From Pholiota molesta (lineage: Eukaryota > Basidiomycota > Agaricomycetes > Agaricales > Strophariaceae): 30,653 nucleotides of DNA. Position 1 is the first letter of the stretch; each line of letters opens with the position of its first letter. A program made the translations under genes and the position numbers. The notes under the pieces were generated by a model. The model worked only from the letters and a program-made list of their open reading frames with translations, was not told the origin of the DNA and ran no database searches. Location of the stretch: positions 1 to 30,653 of the forward strand of contig JACGCK010000381.1 of NCBI GenBank assembly GCA_014925825.1, written 5' to 3'. This document shows, one piece after another, positions 21,281 to 30,653 of the stretch.

Positions 21281-21288
21281 GTCAGCTC
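21281..21288 (+). repeat. Right target site duplication, GTCAGCTC
   Basis: Perfect copy of 20271-20278. Keeping one copy and removing the element rejoins the reading frame as NFGLSA-PSKLVETTT. Confidence 0.85.
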
Positions 21289-24200
21289 CATCAAAATTGG
21301 TAGAAACTACCACTTTGAAACAGCTATACATGAAATTCCATCTGGAATATAATATCTTTATCTGCACAAAATGTCAAGATGGTTATGGCTTGAACCAGAT
21401 TGTCCGACATGCTTACAATGGGATGGAACAACATTCTGTCTATGATCCAGCAAAGGGTGAATATTATAGGCCATGGCCTGCTCCACGCCATAACCTTCAC
21501 AAGCTCTTGCGAGCAGGTAAAAAGAGTGGAGGACAGAAAGAAATGACAATCAATGAAATTGAGAATGCTATCCTTACTGAGCTCAAGGGGCTCCTTGGCT
21601 CCACCCCCGTTACACACACATTTTCGAGTCCATCGGCAGAGGGTATAAAAAAATGGGCAGCCAAAGCTATTCCACATCCGGATCAGCGAGGGCCGATCGA
21701 GGGATTACGCATCTTCCCTCATGCTTTCTGTTGTATGCAAGGTCCTTGTGAGAAGGAGGACTTTCCTTACTGTGCTATAATCCATGACACTATGGGGAGG
21801 CATTTCAAAACAGTACACCCGACAGTTCCACCCAAACTCCGAGAAATTAAAAAGGAGGTTATGGTGCAAACCATGTGTGCACCAACCAACTGGACAAACT
21901 ATTTTGAGGTGCGACCTGGTGGAGCAAAGGTCCAGATTCCAAGGAGCTTAACACTATATCTCTTCAAGAGGCTGTTCTATTGGCACAAAAGGAGCTTTTT
22001 GGTGACTTAACTGTTGATAAAGGGCTAGACAGTGCACTAATTCACCCGGCCTATGTTACTACCGGTATGGTTGCATTCTGGGAGACGTTCGATCATAAGA
22101 ACATACAACCCCTCCAACAAATCCTACCTTCTCAGTCCAAGGGAGTCCTTGACTATCAATTCATCATAGCCCAGGCTGCAACCGCAACTTTTTTGGATAT
22201 ATCGCTACATGCTAAAACAGCAAATACAGCAATTTTACACCTCATGACCAAGGGTGCTGCATGCGTTTGTTACTGTTATTGCTTCAATTAGTGATGTTTA
22301 TGTTGATTGAATACTAGACTTCCTCATCTAATGCACTGTAAAGCCTTCAAAATCCCGAGCATTTCAACACTAAAGCTCTATGTTGTAACCAAAATACTAC
22401 TTCTACGATGGCTTATCTATGTTCTGGAGAACCCGATTCGAAACAAAAAGAAGGAGCCTCTGTTCAAGTTCCATAATACTCAGTCAAAGGCAATTCAAGC
22501 TCTGATAAATGCGGCAAAGAAAGGAAAGTCAAATGAGGTTGTTGCCGCAAAGGTTGTTGAAGTCCTCCACAGCCTGTATTTCCCATCCAACCCTGATCGG
22601 GCTGTTTTCAACAACCAGATCGAACCAGTAAACACATTCCTCGCACTCTTGTGCCTCACGGACAAGGGGGCGCCCCGCCCTATTTCTGATGTGCCACATT
22701 ATTGTGGGCGGTTGCAATTTTCTATGCGGCTCTGTGCATACCATTATCTGTATCAATCGTATACAAAGATATATGTGCAACCAACCTCCCATGCATCGTC
22801 TTTTCATACATCTCTCTCGAATGCATCCCTGGAACAGCCTCGCCACAGTACCCGACAAGCTACTACTGGCAAGGCACTTATGTCTACCACACACACTATG
22901 GCCAAAAAGTCTCGAGAATATGACTCAGACTATTCCTCTGATGCTTCTGATGTAAACTCAGAAGCTAGTACTCTAGTTATCAATACCATGGAGCTACCCA
23001 TTGTCCAGCAGAAAGCAGATGGAAAAAATTGGTGGCAGTAAGTGTGTACTCACTAATCATTTTGCTATGCTCATATGAGACTTTTAGGAATGTGACAATT
23101 CCTTGGTGCTCTCAGTACCTGACCGAGAATGAGCCCACTCCATATGGGCATGTCCGCACAGTCATGCGCAAATTTAGGACTGCTGTGAAAAAGCACTGCA
23201 ATCAAAGCCAAGTTAGGTGGATCGAACCAAATCAATTCCTTCTAGAGGGTCATGAAGTTTGCATTGATCAATTTCGATCGCATCTGCACTTCCAGCTGGA
23301 CGCTTTGGAAAAGTTTTTCTTGGAACGACTTCTCTTTGGGGAAACTCTTGACAGTCTGGGCATAACTGTCAACTTTACAACTCTTGGCGACACAGGGGAT
23401 AAGGCGACAATCTGGCATAGTCCACTTTTGGATAATATCAAAGGAAATACAGACTCTGAAATCTTCCTTGCAAAGCTTGTTGCAGGTAGAGCACTCCTCC
23501 GTTGCGAAGGCAAAGAACTTGAGTGGACAACGGAGATTGCAGAAGAATGGCTAAAAAATATACATATTGCAACCTGTAGGACACAAGCAATCACCCACAT
23601 CACGGAAGGTGCAGCTGGGAGAATCACAGAAGAGGAGAAGATGTTATCTGCTAACTCACGGCTGGGACGACGACATCTCTTTGTGGCACCTGGACTCAAT
23701 ACTCTATGCATTTGGTCGAACTATTGGAAGGGAAGCAGCAACTCGGGCTCATTCAAGGAAGTTCTTCGCGTTTTTCCATGCAGAATCAGCCGACTTCACT
23801 TTATCCTTATATGCCTCATTCGTCTGATCATACTGCTCTACCTTCTCAAACACCGATATACTGCTGAGAACCGAGAAGATATTATAACGAAGTATCGAAC
23901 CTCTTTATCAACTCTTTATGGGCTACATTTGGAACTTCCCTTACAGGCCCACAGATGTATCAAAACATCACCAACTTCTTCGCATCTCCCAACCATGACG
24001 GGACCAATCTATTTCCAGACTTCCCCATTGGTGCACGTCGATATCGGCAACTTGTTGTCACAGTGCAGAGGAAGCATCTTTGTGGTCCTGTACATTACAG
24101 TGAAATCCCAAAAGAGGAATCAGTTGGAGATAAACAGGCAGGGAGGTCAACTCAAACCTCAAACCAGTATTATGCTATTGAGAAGACAATTATTGACAGA

Positions 24201-24320
24201 GAGGCACCATTTGTTGATCATTATATCAACTACTCCAAAAGTTGGCACAAGTTCTGGCAAATACCAACGGAGCATTGTGAGAATGATCAATATTTTGTCT
24301 AATTGGGTTCTGTTGACTAG
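21289..24320 (+). pseudogene. OrsD-domain / telomere-linked-helicase-like N-terminal region, frameshifted
   Basis: Large protein related to multicopy agaricomycete ORFs that combine an OrsD (DUF3505) zinc-binding region with a long alpha-helical region seen upstream of RecQ-type helicases (TLH-like). The OrsD part lies at 21300-21900: FICTKCQDGYG, then LRIFPHAFCCMQGPC and MGRHFKTVH, giving two Cys/His clusters. A frameshift near 21930 leads to GPDSKELN and FGDLTVDKGLDSALIHPAY. From 22390 another frame reads VLENPIRNKKKEPLFKFHNTQSK and FLALLCLTDKGAPRPISDVP. From 23130 a long frame holds RTVMRKFRTAVKKHCNQ and FLLEGHEVCIDQFRSHLHFQ. Near 23880 it reads ENREDIITKYRTSLSTLYGL, and then, in yet another frame, RSTQTSNQYYAIEK and SKSWHKFW, which are family landmarks. 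At least four frame changes show decay. No helicase domain follows on this strand. Confidence 0.55.
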
Positions 24321-25060
24321 TTGACTTTTCTGCTACATAATTGTACCAAAATATGATGATCCTTTTGTTATCAGACAAGTTCCTATATATGATTATAAGC
24401 TGGCCAACCTGATAAGGTCAGAATTTTATGAGAACTATGTTATGAGGCTGTGGCTATCTTATCAGATGGGTGTTGCCCCATAATGACATGCAACCACCCC
24501 ACCTGTGGTGAACCTGGAGTTTGCATTGTGCAGGGACCACATTGTCAGTGGGTTGCAACACCTTGATCATGGACAGCGCATGTCGCTGCGAACACGAACA
24601 CTGGATCTGTTTGGAATACTTTTCGGGCAGGCGGTCCTCTTGTACGCGTCGTTGTCTTATTATCTATTGAAGGAGGTCTTGCAGCTGGGCTCAAAGAGGC
24701 TATTGGAGCTTGCCAAGGTTAAAAGGGAGCGTGGGTGCCTTGTTTTTGAAGAGGCAATGTTGCGGTTATGGATGATGGACGAGGATGAACTGTGAAGAAT
24801 TAGATATGCCCTAGTTAGCGCCGATGGCACCTCGCGCGTTTGAGCCTTCGCTACGAAAACAAAATGAGCTGTCAACGCCTGCTCAGGATTTCACAAGATT
24901 TGCAACAACATAAACGTGTTTTCAAGAGAAGTTGGGACGACTTACCATTCCAGAACCTAGATGATCTAGAGGGACAACATCTATGGTCGAGGTTGACAAG
25001 AGATGCCAATGTAGGTAGAGTGGCATGACACATTTTCAGATTTTACACAAGAACGGTACA
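24321..25060 (+). pseudogene. Degenerate coding-like sequence after the OrsD-like gene
   Basis: Frame 24345-24482 is open (KYDDPFVIRQVPIYDYKLAN, YENYVMRLWLSYQMG) and stops at TAA-TGA. A second frame, about 24505-24795, is open (GQRMSLRTRTLDLFGILFGQ, SKRLLELAKVKRERGCLVFEE) and continues after a TGA with IRYALVSADGTSRAFEPSLR. It reads like a helical, charged protein broken by stops. It may be the continuation of the OrsD-like gene or a separate relic; I recognise no domain. Confidence 0.3.
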
Positions 25061-25083
25061 CGCATTCACTATAAAATTGCCTG

Positions 25084-25620
25084 GGCATAATCTAGATGTA
25101 TACACAATCATATGAGTATATATACAAGATGATGAACAAGAAACTTATGGGACAATCATTGTTATCGTCCCCTGAGACTAGAGGACGTAGATCAGGGCAT
25201 TGGAGGTTTGAAAAAAATCCTAGCCCTTAGATATCACAGGAGTAGATTCTAATGGTCGAGGCGGTCATTTAAAGCAAGGAATTATAACAGGCGAGTGAGA
25301 ACTCACCGAGATATTCTTTTTCGCAGTTTTGGGTGGGTGTTTGAACATACATTCGTGTTGTAACCAAGAACACCTCACACATCCAGTTCAATATCATATC
25401 GAAATAACCTAGACATCAATGTAATCTTATGAGTATATGTACAGGGCGAACAGTCATAAATTTACAGAGTCATCCTTGTTAACGCTTTGGGGTAGCGGAA
25501 CACATAGATCGGCATGTCGGACATTCAGAAATTTTCTTAGCCCTTTGTTGCTATAGGAGTAAATTCTAGTAATAAAGGCGGTCATTTGAAGGCCACAATC
25601 ATAGCAGCCGAGTGAGAAGT
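25084..25620. repeat. 317-bp tandem duplication
   Basis: Two diverged copies lie head to tail. The anchor TATGAGTATAT occurs at 25111 and 25428, and GCGGTCATTT at 25261 and 25579, giving offsets of 317-318 bp. Other shared blocks are GTAGATC/ATAGATCGGCAT, TTAGCCCTT and CCGAGTGAGAA/GCGAGTGAGAA. The right copy overlaps the 3' end of the minus-strand gene relic (the stop codon at 25584-25582 and the tail). The duplicated unit therefore includes its last codons and 3' flank. Confidence 0.75.
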
Positions 25621-26696
25621 CTTCATCCACATACCTCCTACAATCTCCTCTGGCCCCGTACTCATCCCTCTCCTCCTTCTTACCTCAGCGCCCACCCAAC
25701 GCTTGACGCTCCCAATCCGCAAGAGCCAAGTATGCTTTGCTGGTGTAGCCGGAACCGATTGAATGTGCGCTGATGAACCTACACCGGAAGGCGGCGGAGC
25801 AATTCCCGTGGGCACTGTGCTGGGGTGCATAGAAGCGGAAGTTTGAAGCTTCATACCCAGCGGTAGGTTTTGTGATGAAACCGGATGGGCCCGCCCATGC
25901 GCCGAGGTGCGAGCAGCCTCCTCTTCCTCCTCGCCCATTTCAGAACCCCTCTCGCTCTCCATCGATCGTCGCCCATATCCATACACGTACTCGCTGTCAT
26001 CCCACATCCTCCCTCCAGCTCTACTGCTCGTTCTCCGTAACTTCTATGAGCTCGAACACGCCATCCCAATCTCTTCTTTGTTTCCTCCCTTCCGTCTCTC
26101 CTCGCCGCGATCTTCACCTCTCGTGCTCCTTATGCACCCTAGGGCGGCAGGAGAGAAATACATGCGCCAATGCTGACGGATACGCCTGCCCGATCGCAGC
26201 AGACGACGATGTGAACAGCGGCACGGAGGAGCCTGTGGTGCGCACAGTCTCTGGCATGCTGAACACGGATGACGTGGGCGAGTGTGGGCTCTGCGCGTGT
26301 GGAAAGGGCTGGTCTGACGCAAGGAAGGCGCCTGTCCTTACCAGGCCGTGCGGAAGCTTGGGCGTGGGCGGTGGTGGTGTGGAGGTGTGCGAGCAGCCCA
26401 GGGTAGGGCTGACCGGCGGGAGTGGGCAGTGTGGTACATACGGTCCTCCTCCTCGTGTTCGGCGAGCCCGAACTCGGCCTTGTTGAGCTCAAGGTCGTTG
26501 TCCCATGATTCGGGGGGCTCGTCGACGTGGCTTCGTGGCTTGCAGCCTGGAGATTGGATGCTGGTAATGAGGCAGAGGGATGAATGAGGCTGGAGGAGTG
26601 GGGCGGAAATGATGGGGTGGGCTTTTGTGGTGAATTTTGTGCATCCTTGAAGTCGTCGTCCCAATTCGGAGTGAGCAAAATCGGCATCGTTGACAT
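25582..26696 (-). pseudogene. Byr4/Bfa1-like cytokinesis regulator gene, decayed copy
   Basis: Byr4/Bfa1 is a subunit of the spindle-pole-body GAP that restrains septation or mitotic-exit signalling. Reading leftward: MSTMPILLTPNWDDDFKDAQ (26696 onward); in a second frame PPESWDNDLELNKAEFGLAE then EHEEEDR and SRRSALPWAARTPP; in a third frame SVFSMPETVRTTGSSVPLF and VHKEHER near 26270-26110; and in a final frame (26007-25582) WLLRIGSVKRWVGAEVRRRR near 25720-25670. The WDDDF/WDNDLEL acidic motifs and the RIGSVKRW...RRKR block fit basidiomycete Byr4-like proteins. At least three frame changes are needed and the middle looks shortened, so it is probably a dispersed dead copy. The region is GC-rich compared with its neighbours. 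The family call rests on remembered motifs only. Confidence 0.45.
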
Positions 26697-26804
26697 TTGC
26701 AGCAGTGTCTGGTGTTCACACGCATATGGAAATGTATGGCTAAAATGCTGCATGTGAATTAGACGTTTCCAACATCAAAGACAGTGACAACACACATTAT
26801 GTAG

Positions 26805-28735
26805 GAACACGACGGCCTCCTCCATTTTGCAACGGACGCATGGACATCCCCTAACCACCGAGCGTACGTTGTGGTGACGGTTCACTTCGAGTTCAAAGGC
26901 GACCCGATATGTCTGGTCCTAGATGTTGTCAAAGTCACAAAGGTCAGTTTAATACATCTGAATAGAAAAGGACTTACCAATTGCCTCGGTCTAGTCCCAT
27001 ATCTTGCTGTTGCATTCGAAAACATACTCAAGGAATTTTGAATTAAAGATATGGTTGGTGAATAGGCTATTTTGGAGGCAAAGACTTACACAGATACAGG
27101 TCTTGAGCATCGCCTGCGACAACACATCAAATAACGATGTCATGATCGCTAAACTGCCTCCCGAGTTCTCGGCGGTCAACCAGACGCTCTGCTTTCTCCA
27201 TGTTGTCAACTTGACTGCTCACTCACTTGTTCGACAATTCAACGTACCGAAGGCCAAGACTCCCACAACTCCTGATAACAATCCTGATTCAGCTCTTCGA
27301 GAGCTCGCTGAAAGCATCAACATTGAAGACCAGATGATGCGTGAGGCACTGCTCACGGAAATGGCAGCACTATCACGAACGGAACGCGCTGTGGCGGAGG
27401 CATCCTTGCGCCCAATACGCCTGTTGCTTGTCAAAGTGAGTGATGCGGAAATGCTGAGAATAAATGGCTACTCACCTCTTTCAGCTTCGCAAACTTGCAT
27501 TTCAGACCATCCATTCGACCACAACCCTCCTTCCCTGCAGGATATGAGCGTCGAAATTCTTCTGATTCCACGCGACGTGCAGACACGATGGAATTCGACT
27601 TACAAGATGTTGGTCTTCATTCTTGAACATCGCGTGGCAATCAAGCCATACACAGGTGACCCAGACAACGATTTAAGGAAGTATGAGCTGAAGGGAGATG
27701 ACTCGGATTCAAGATTGGGTTCATATCGAATGGTCTGCTTAGTAATTGACGGGCCGGCACTAATGCTCAGCACTCAATGTTGACACAGCTCCTCAATGAT
27801 GTCACGCACCTCTTTTCTCGCTCGACAACCAATCTTGCCAATGTCATCCCGGTTATGGACATAATCAATGACTGCTTTTCCTTGATGGCCAATGACGACT
27901 CGCTTTCGCCTGCCATTCGCATTGCCATAGGAGCTGCAAAACGCACACTGAACCTTGACTGAACCGGTACTGTTCACGAACGGACAACTCAGAGGGATAC
28001 AGAATCGCAATAGGCACCCTCCAATTTTTTTTAATACTGATTTTCTGTAGTATTACATCCGCAGTACAAACTGCAGTACTTCCAGGATGCCAATTGGGAA
28101 CCGGATTGGATTTCAACCGCTGAAGACATGCTGTGCACCCAGTATGCAAGATATCATTGGAACCCAATGCAGAGGTCACTGATGACGAATTTGAACCTGT
28201 AAGTCGTAGATCTTTATCTGGACACCTACATCTGATATTACTTTAGGTTCTAGTACCTCGTAAAACATCTACAGGTCGATGAAATGTTTTCGATAGCTTC
28301 TCCAACCTTGAATGCTCCAAGCCCTGATGCTGAAATTGATCGATACTTGGCAACGGAGACCAAGGAGGTTGAAGACATTCTTCATTGGTGGTATGAACGT
28401 ACGAAGATGTACCCAAGTCTTTTGCGTATGGCGTTGGATTATCTGAGTAGTCCTGGTATGTTTTTCATTCTATCTTTTAGATATATTCTGATCAAATCTT
28501 GTCAGCTACATCTGTTGACGTTGAATGCATCTTCAGCCGAGGGCGGCTAATTTTGTCGCATGTACGTAGTCGGTTTTCAGCAGAGTCAACTCGCACCCTT
28601 CTATGTCTCGGAAACTGGACTCTCAGAGGCCTGATCAAGGATGCAGACATAGGCCCCGTTTCCATGATGCCTGATGTGCAGAATGAAAGTGAAGAGACGT
28701 TGGAGGAGAGATTTCACAAAGATTTCATAGAGTTT
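26805..28735 (+). pseudogene. hAT transposase, 5'-truncated and decayed
   Basis: DNA transposase of the hAT superfamily. Exon 26805-26942 reads HDGLLHFATDAWTSPNHRAY and VHFEFKGDPICLVLDVV, up to a GTCAGT donor. After an acceptor at 26994 comes LAVAFENILKEF-stop-IKDM, with TGA where Gly is expected. A further intron ends CACAGATACAG at about 27098, followed by VLSIACDNTSNNDVM and CFLHVVNLTAHSLVRQF. Next come RPIRLLLVK with a GTGAGT intron, a shifted segment LRKLAFQTIHSTTTLLP, then LIPRDVQTRWNSTYKMLVF. The C-terminal dimerisation domain, joined over an intron at about 28459-28504, reads SVDVECIFSRGRLILSHVRS and LLCLGNWTLRGLIKD. The BED-type zinc finger and N terminus are missing. Stops and frameshifts make it inactive. 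Confidence 0.85.
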
Positions 28736-28784
28736 TTTTATTGTTTACTTTGTATTGAATGTAATGATTGTTTATTATGTGTAT

Positions 28785-28921
28785 ACCCGAAATTACCACA
28801 GGGTAAGTATACCCTACTGTATACCCAGGTACCCCAACAGCAAATATACCCCGAGTCATTTGGGTATGAGTAAGGCAGGGTATGGGTCTGGGTAGCTCAT
28901 GGGATACCTGCGGGTTACCTG
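28785..28921 (+). repeat. GGGTA/TACCC-rich subterminal region, possible hAT right end
   Basis: Dense GGGTA/TACCC words (TATACCC, GGTACCCC, GGGTATG, GGGTAGC) follow the transposase C terminus. On the minus strand, from 28921, the sequence reads CAGGTAACCCGCAGG, plausible as a hAT terminal inverted repeat. No matching left end was found in the window. Confidence 0.45.
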
Positions 28922-28929
28922 TGCTTTTG

Positions 28930-30420
28930 CCTATCCGACTCAACCTATGGATGGTTGATGGACATCGTCGAGTCAGTCTTTATGTCTTCATTTGCACAAA
29001 ATGAATGCTCTAAAGCACCCACTCGCCAGGAGAATCCAAGAAGGAGGGTTGTGATACAGTATGGAGCAAAAGCGATAGTGAGACCGTCCACGGTGATGAT
29101 ACTTAGTGGCTATACTGATGGAGGAGGTATATGAATGACTCAGTTTGCAGGCAGGATACTCACCGCATCCTCGCCGTTGTCGCTTCTCCATGCCCAGACT
29201 AGACGTCTACAGGGATTGGAATCCCGATGCAGACCAAGTTCGAAAACGAGGTAAACAGGCGGATAGAGTCATTGGTGACAATGGGAAGGGAAGGCCCCAA
29301 AGGCATTGACATCCTAAGCATGCAGTCAGCATCATTGTAATCTTCCGGCATGCCCTTGTACAAAGTAATTATAAAAAGGTGGGTGAGGGCTTGCCGTATG
29401 TGCAAATGTGACTACAAACTTGAGGTGGACGCAGAAAGCCGGCATGCCTGGGTAGGCTCGCTGTACGTGCAGTGAAAAAAGAGGGAAGGAAAACTCACAG
29501 GATGGGTGCACAGGCGAGGTCGAGGGAGGAGGTAGGGATGGGGCATTTTCTGAAGCCGTGCCCATAATAAATCGCACGCTGCACCCACTCATTTGAAATT
29601 AGTGGTGTGCACCGCATGGAGGTGCCATTGTCAGCGTTCATTGTAGAGGATGGATCAGACGTTATCGACATAGAATATGTAGAACAAATTTTATTTTCAA
29701 TGTTATCAATATGATATACAAGGCGTGTAGCACCATCTCTGCCCAGAGTGTACAACTGTGTCGCGGCGGGTCTGCACGTCGATGGCGCATGCAGCACCGT
29801 CAACATTTAGGAGAGTTGAAAGGGATCGGGAGAGTGGAGAGGGATGCATTGGGCAGGCCGTTTCGCACCTTCATTCTCCCGCGGCATGCGGCATGCGGCG
29901 GGTAGCGATATGACAGGGCGCATGGCGGGGCCATTTAACAAAGGGGAGAGATGATCAGCCTTATTCGATCCAGAAAACTGTGCGGATGGGAATTAATCCT
30001 GACAGTCTTGGCACTGTGTGACCACTAGTAGCATGGATGCGATGGTGCAGTGGGCTGGAAGGCGCGTCTGCGGGGGTGTTGACCGCAAGATAGCATTAAC
30101 ACGACGGGCGTATATTTAATATGGCGGTGTCATGGTGTGGCACAGGCGCAAGTGCAGGGCAGCAAGCATGAGGGTGGACAGGCGCGATGGGAGTGGCAAG
30201 TGCAATGGCGGGGCGGCAGGCGGGAAAGTGCATGCATACAACGATGATAGCGGGCGGAGCTGCCAAATCTTTCGGAACAAGTTGAGCATGTGTAAGTATC
30301 ACGGATCATCTTAAAAGCTGGCTGGCACCAGGCCGGCACACCCAAATATAAGTTTGTCCCCACCTTCCCTACCTCCCCTTGACGCTGCCTGCCCCCTACC
30401 AGTGAGATCTCCCTCCTCCC
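28930..30420. other. Region without a supported gene
   Basis: Several short open frames on both strands (for example 29332-29592 on the minus strand) show no domain, splice structure or family resemblance. A short GCGGCATGC tandem sits near 29880-29900. The segment 29431-29474 is an inverted relative of the 75-bp minisatellite at the right edge. Confidence 0.4.
29431..29474 (-). repeat. Single inverted copy of the right-edge minisatellite core
   Basis: The plus strand here (GCAGAAAGCCGGCATGCCTG and what follows to CGTGCAGTG) matches the minus strand of the unit at about 30425-30468, with only a handful of substitutions over some 40 bases. It is one isolated unit, in the opposite orientation, about 1 kb from the array. 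Confidence 0.6.
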
Positions 30421-30646
30421 ACCACACTGCACGCACGGCAAGCCTACACGGGCACGCCGGCTTTCTATCTTTGCCTTTTATTTTGGCTTCACCACACCCC
30501 CATGCATGTACAGCGAGCCTACATGGGCATGCTGGCTTTCTACATCTGCCTTTTATTTTGGCTACACCACACCCCCATGCACGTACGGCGAGCCTACACG
30601 GGCACGCTGGCTGTCTATATTTGCCTTTTATTTTGGCTACAACCAC
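30421..30646. repeat. 75-bp minisatellite, three copies
   Basis: The GGGCA core recurs at 30450, 30525 and 30600. Each unit carries GAGCCTACA(C/T)GGGCA, then GGCTTTCTA, then TTGCCTTTTATTTTGGCT, then CACCACACCCCCATGCA. Because 75 is a multiple of three the array is open on the minus strand, with a 25-residue repeat. I attribute that to the period and do not call a gene. The array may continue past the window end. Confidence 0.8.
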
Positions 30647-30653
30647 CTTTTGT

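Noticed and set aside
29332..29592. Minus-strand 86-codon frame
   Set aside because: No recognisable domain; it overlaps the isolated minisatellite unit, and the composition is consistent with chance in GC-rich DNA.
30311..30646. Minus-strand 111-codon frame as a repeat protein gene
   Set aside because: The open frame follows from a 75-bp tandem repeat whose period is a multiple of three; no start context, splice sites or homology support it.
1..30653. CRISPR array, tRNA, rRNA or bacterial operon
   Set aside because: No regularly spaced short repeats, no tRNA-like B-box arrangement and no rRNA-like blocks were seen; the intron structure is eukaryotic.

Overview
The window looks like a nuclear genome segment of a basidiomycete fungus, most likely an Agaricomycete. 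Genes are split by many 50-65 bp GT-AG introns with CTAAT/CTAAC-like branch points. The protein families present are typical of mushroom-forming fungi: seven-helix membrane proteins including a DUF6534 type, an F-box protein, DUF6589, OrsD-type ORFs, RecQ-like helicases and DIRS-like tyrosine-recombinase elements. No bacterial operon, ribosome binding site, tRNA, rRNA or CRISPR array was seen.

The left third (1-9.6 kb) is ordinary gene space. It holds part of an unrecognised multi-exon gene at the edge, a complete 4-exon F-box gene (1307-3057, +), a complete 8-exon short-chain dehydrogenase (3556-4935, -), a 6-exon seven-helix membrane protein (6095-7379, +) and an 11-exon DUF6534 membrane protein (8087-9598, +). 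I rebuilt these four exon by exon; reading phases agree at every junction and family motifs run across the joins.

From about 9.6 kb to the right edge the window is a graveyard of decayed mobile and repeat-associated sequence. In order: unassigned relics (10.9-13.5 kb); a DIRS-like RNase H plus tyrosine recombinase (13.6-14.9 kb, +); a DUF6589 relic (15.3-16.4 kb, +) lying tail-to-tail with a RecQ-like helicase relic (16.4-17.9 kb, -); a Ty1/copia RNase H fragment (18.2-18.7 kb, +); a large OrsD/telomere-linked-helicase-like gene (19.2-24.3 kb, +); a decayed gene resembling the cytokinesis regulator Byr4/Bfa1 (25.6-26.7 kb, -) with a 317-bp tandem duplication at its 3' end; a decayed hAT transposase (26.8-28.7 kb, +); and a 75-bp minisatellite at the right edge.

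The sharpest structural result is a 1002-bp non-autonomous hAT-like element at 20279-21280. It has matching terminal inverted repeats and a perfect 8-bp target duplication (GTCAGCTC). It splits the OrsD-like gene, and removing the element with one duplication copy restores the reading frame across the junction. OrsD/TLH-like sequence, RecQ helicase relics and minisatellites together would fit a subtelomeric or repeat-rich compartment, but no telomere repeat is visible, so this is only an inference.
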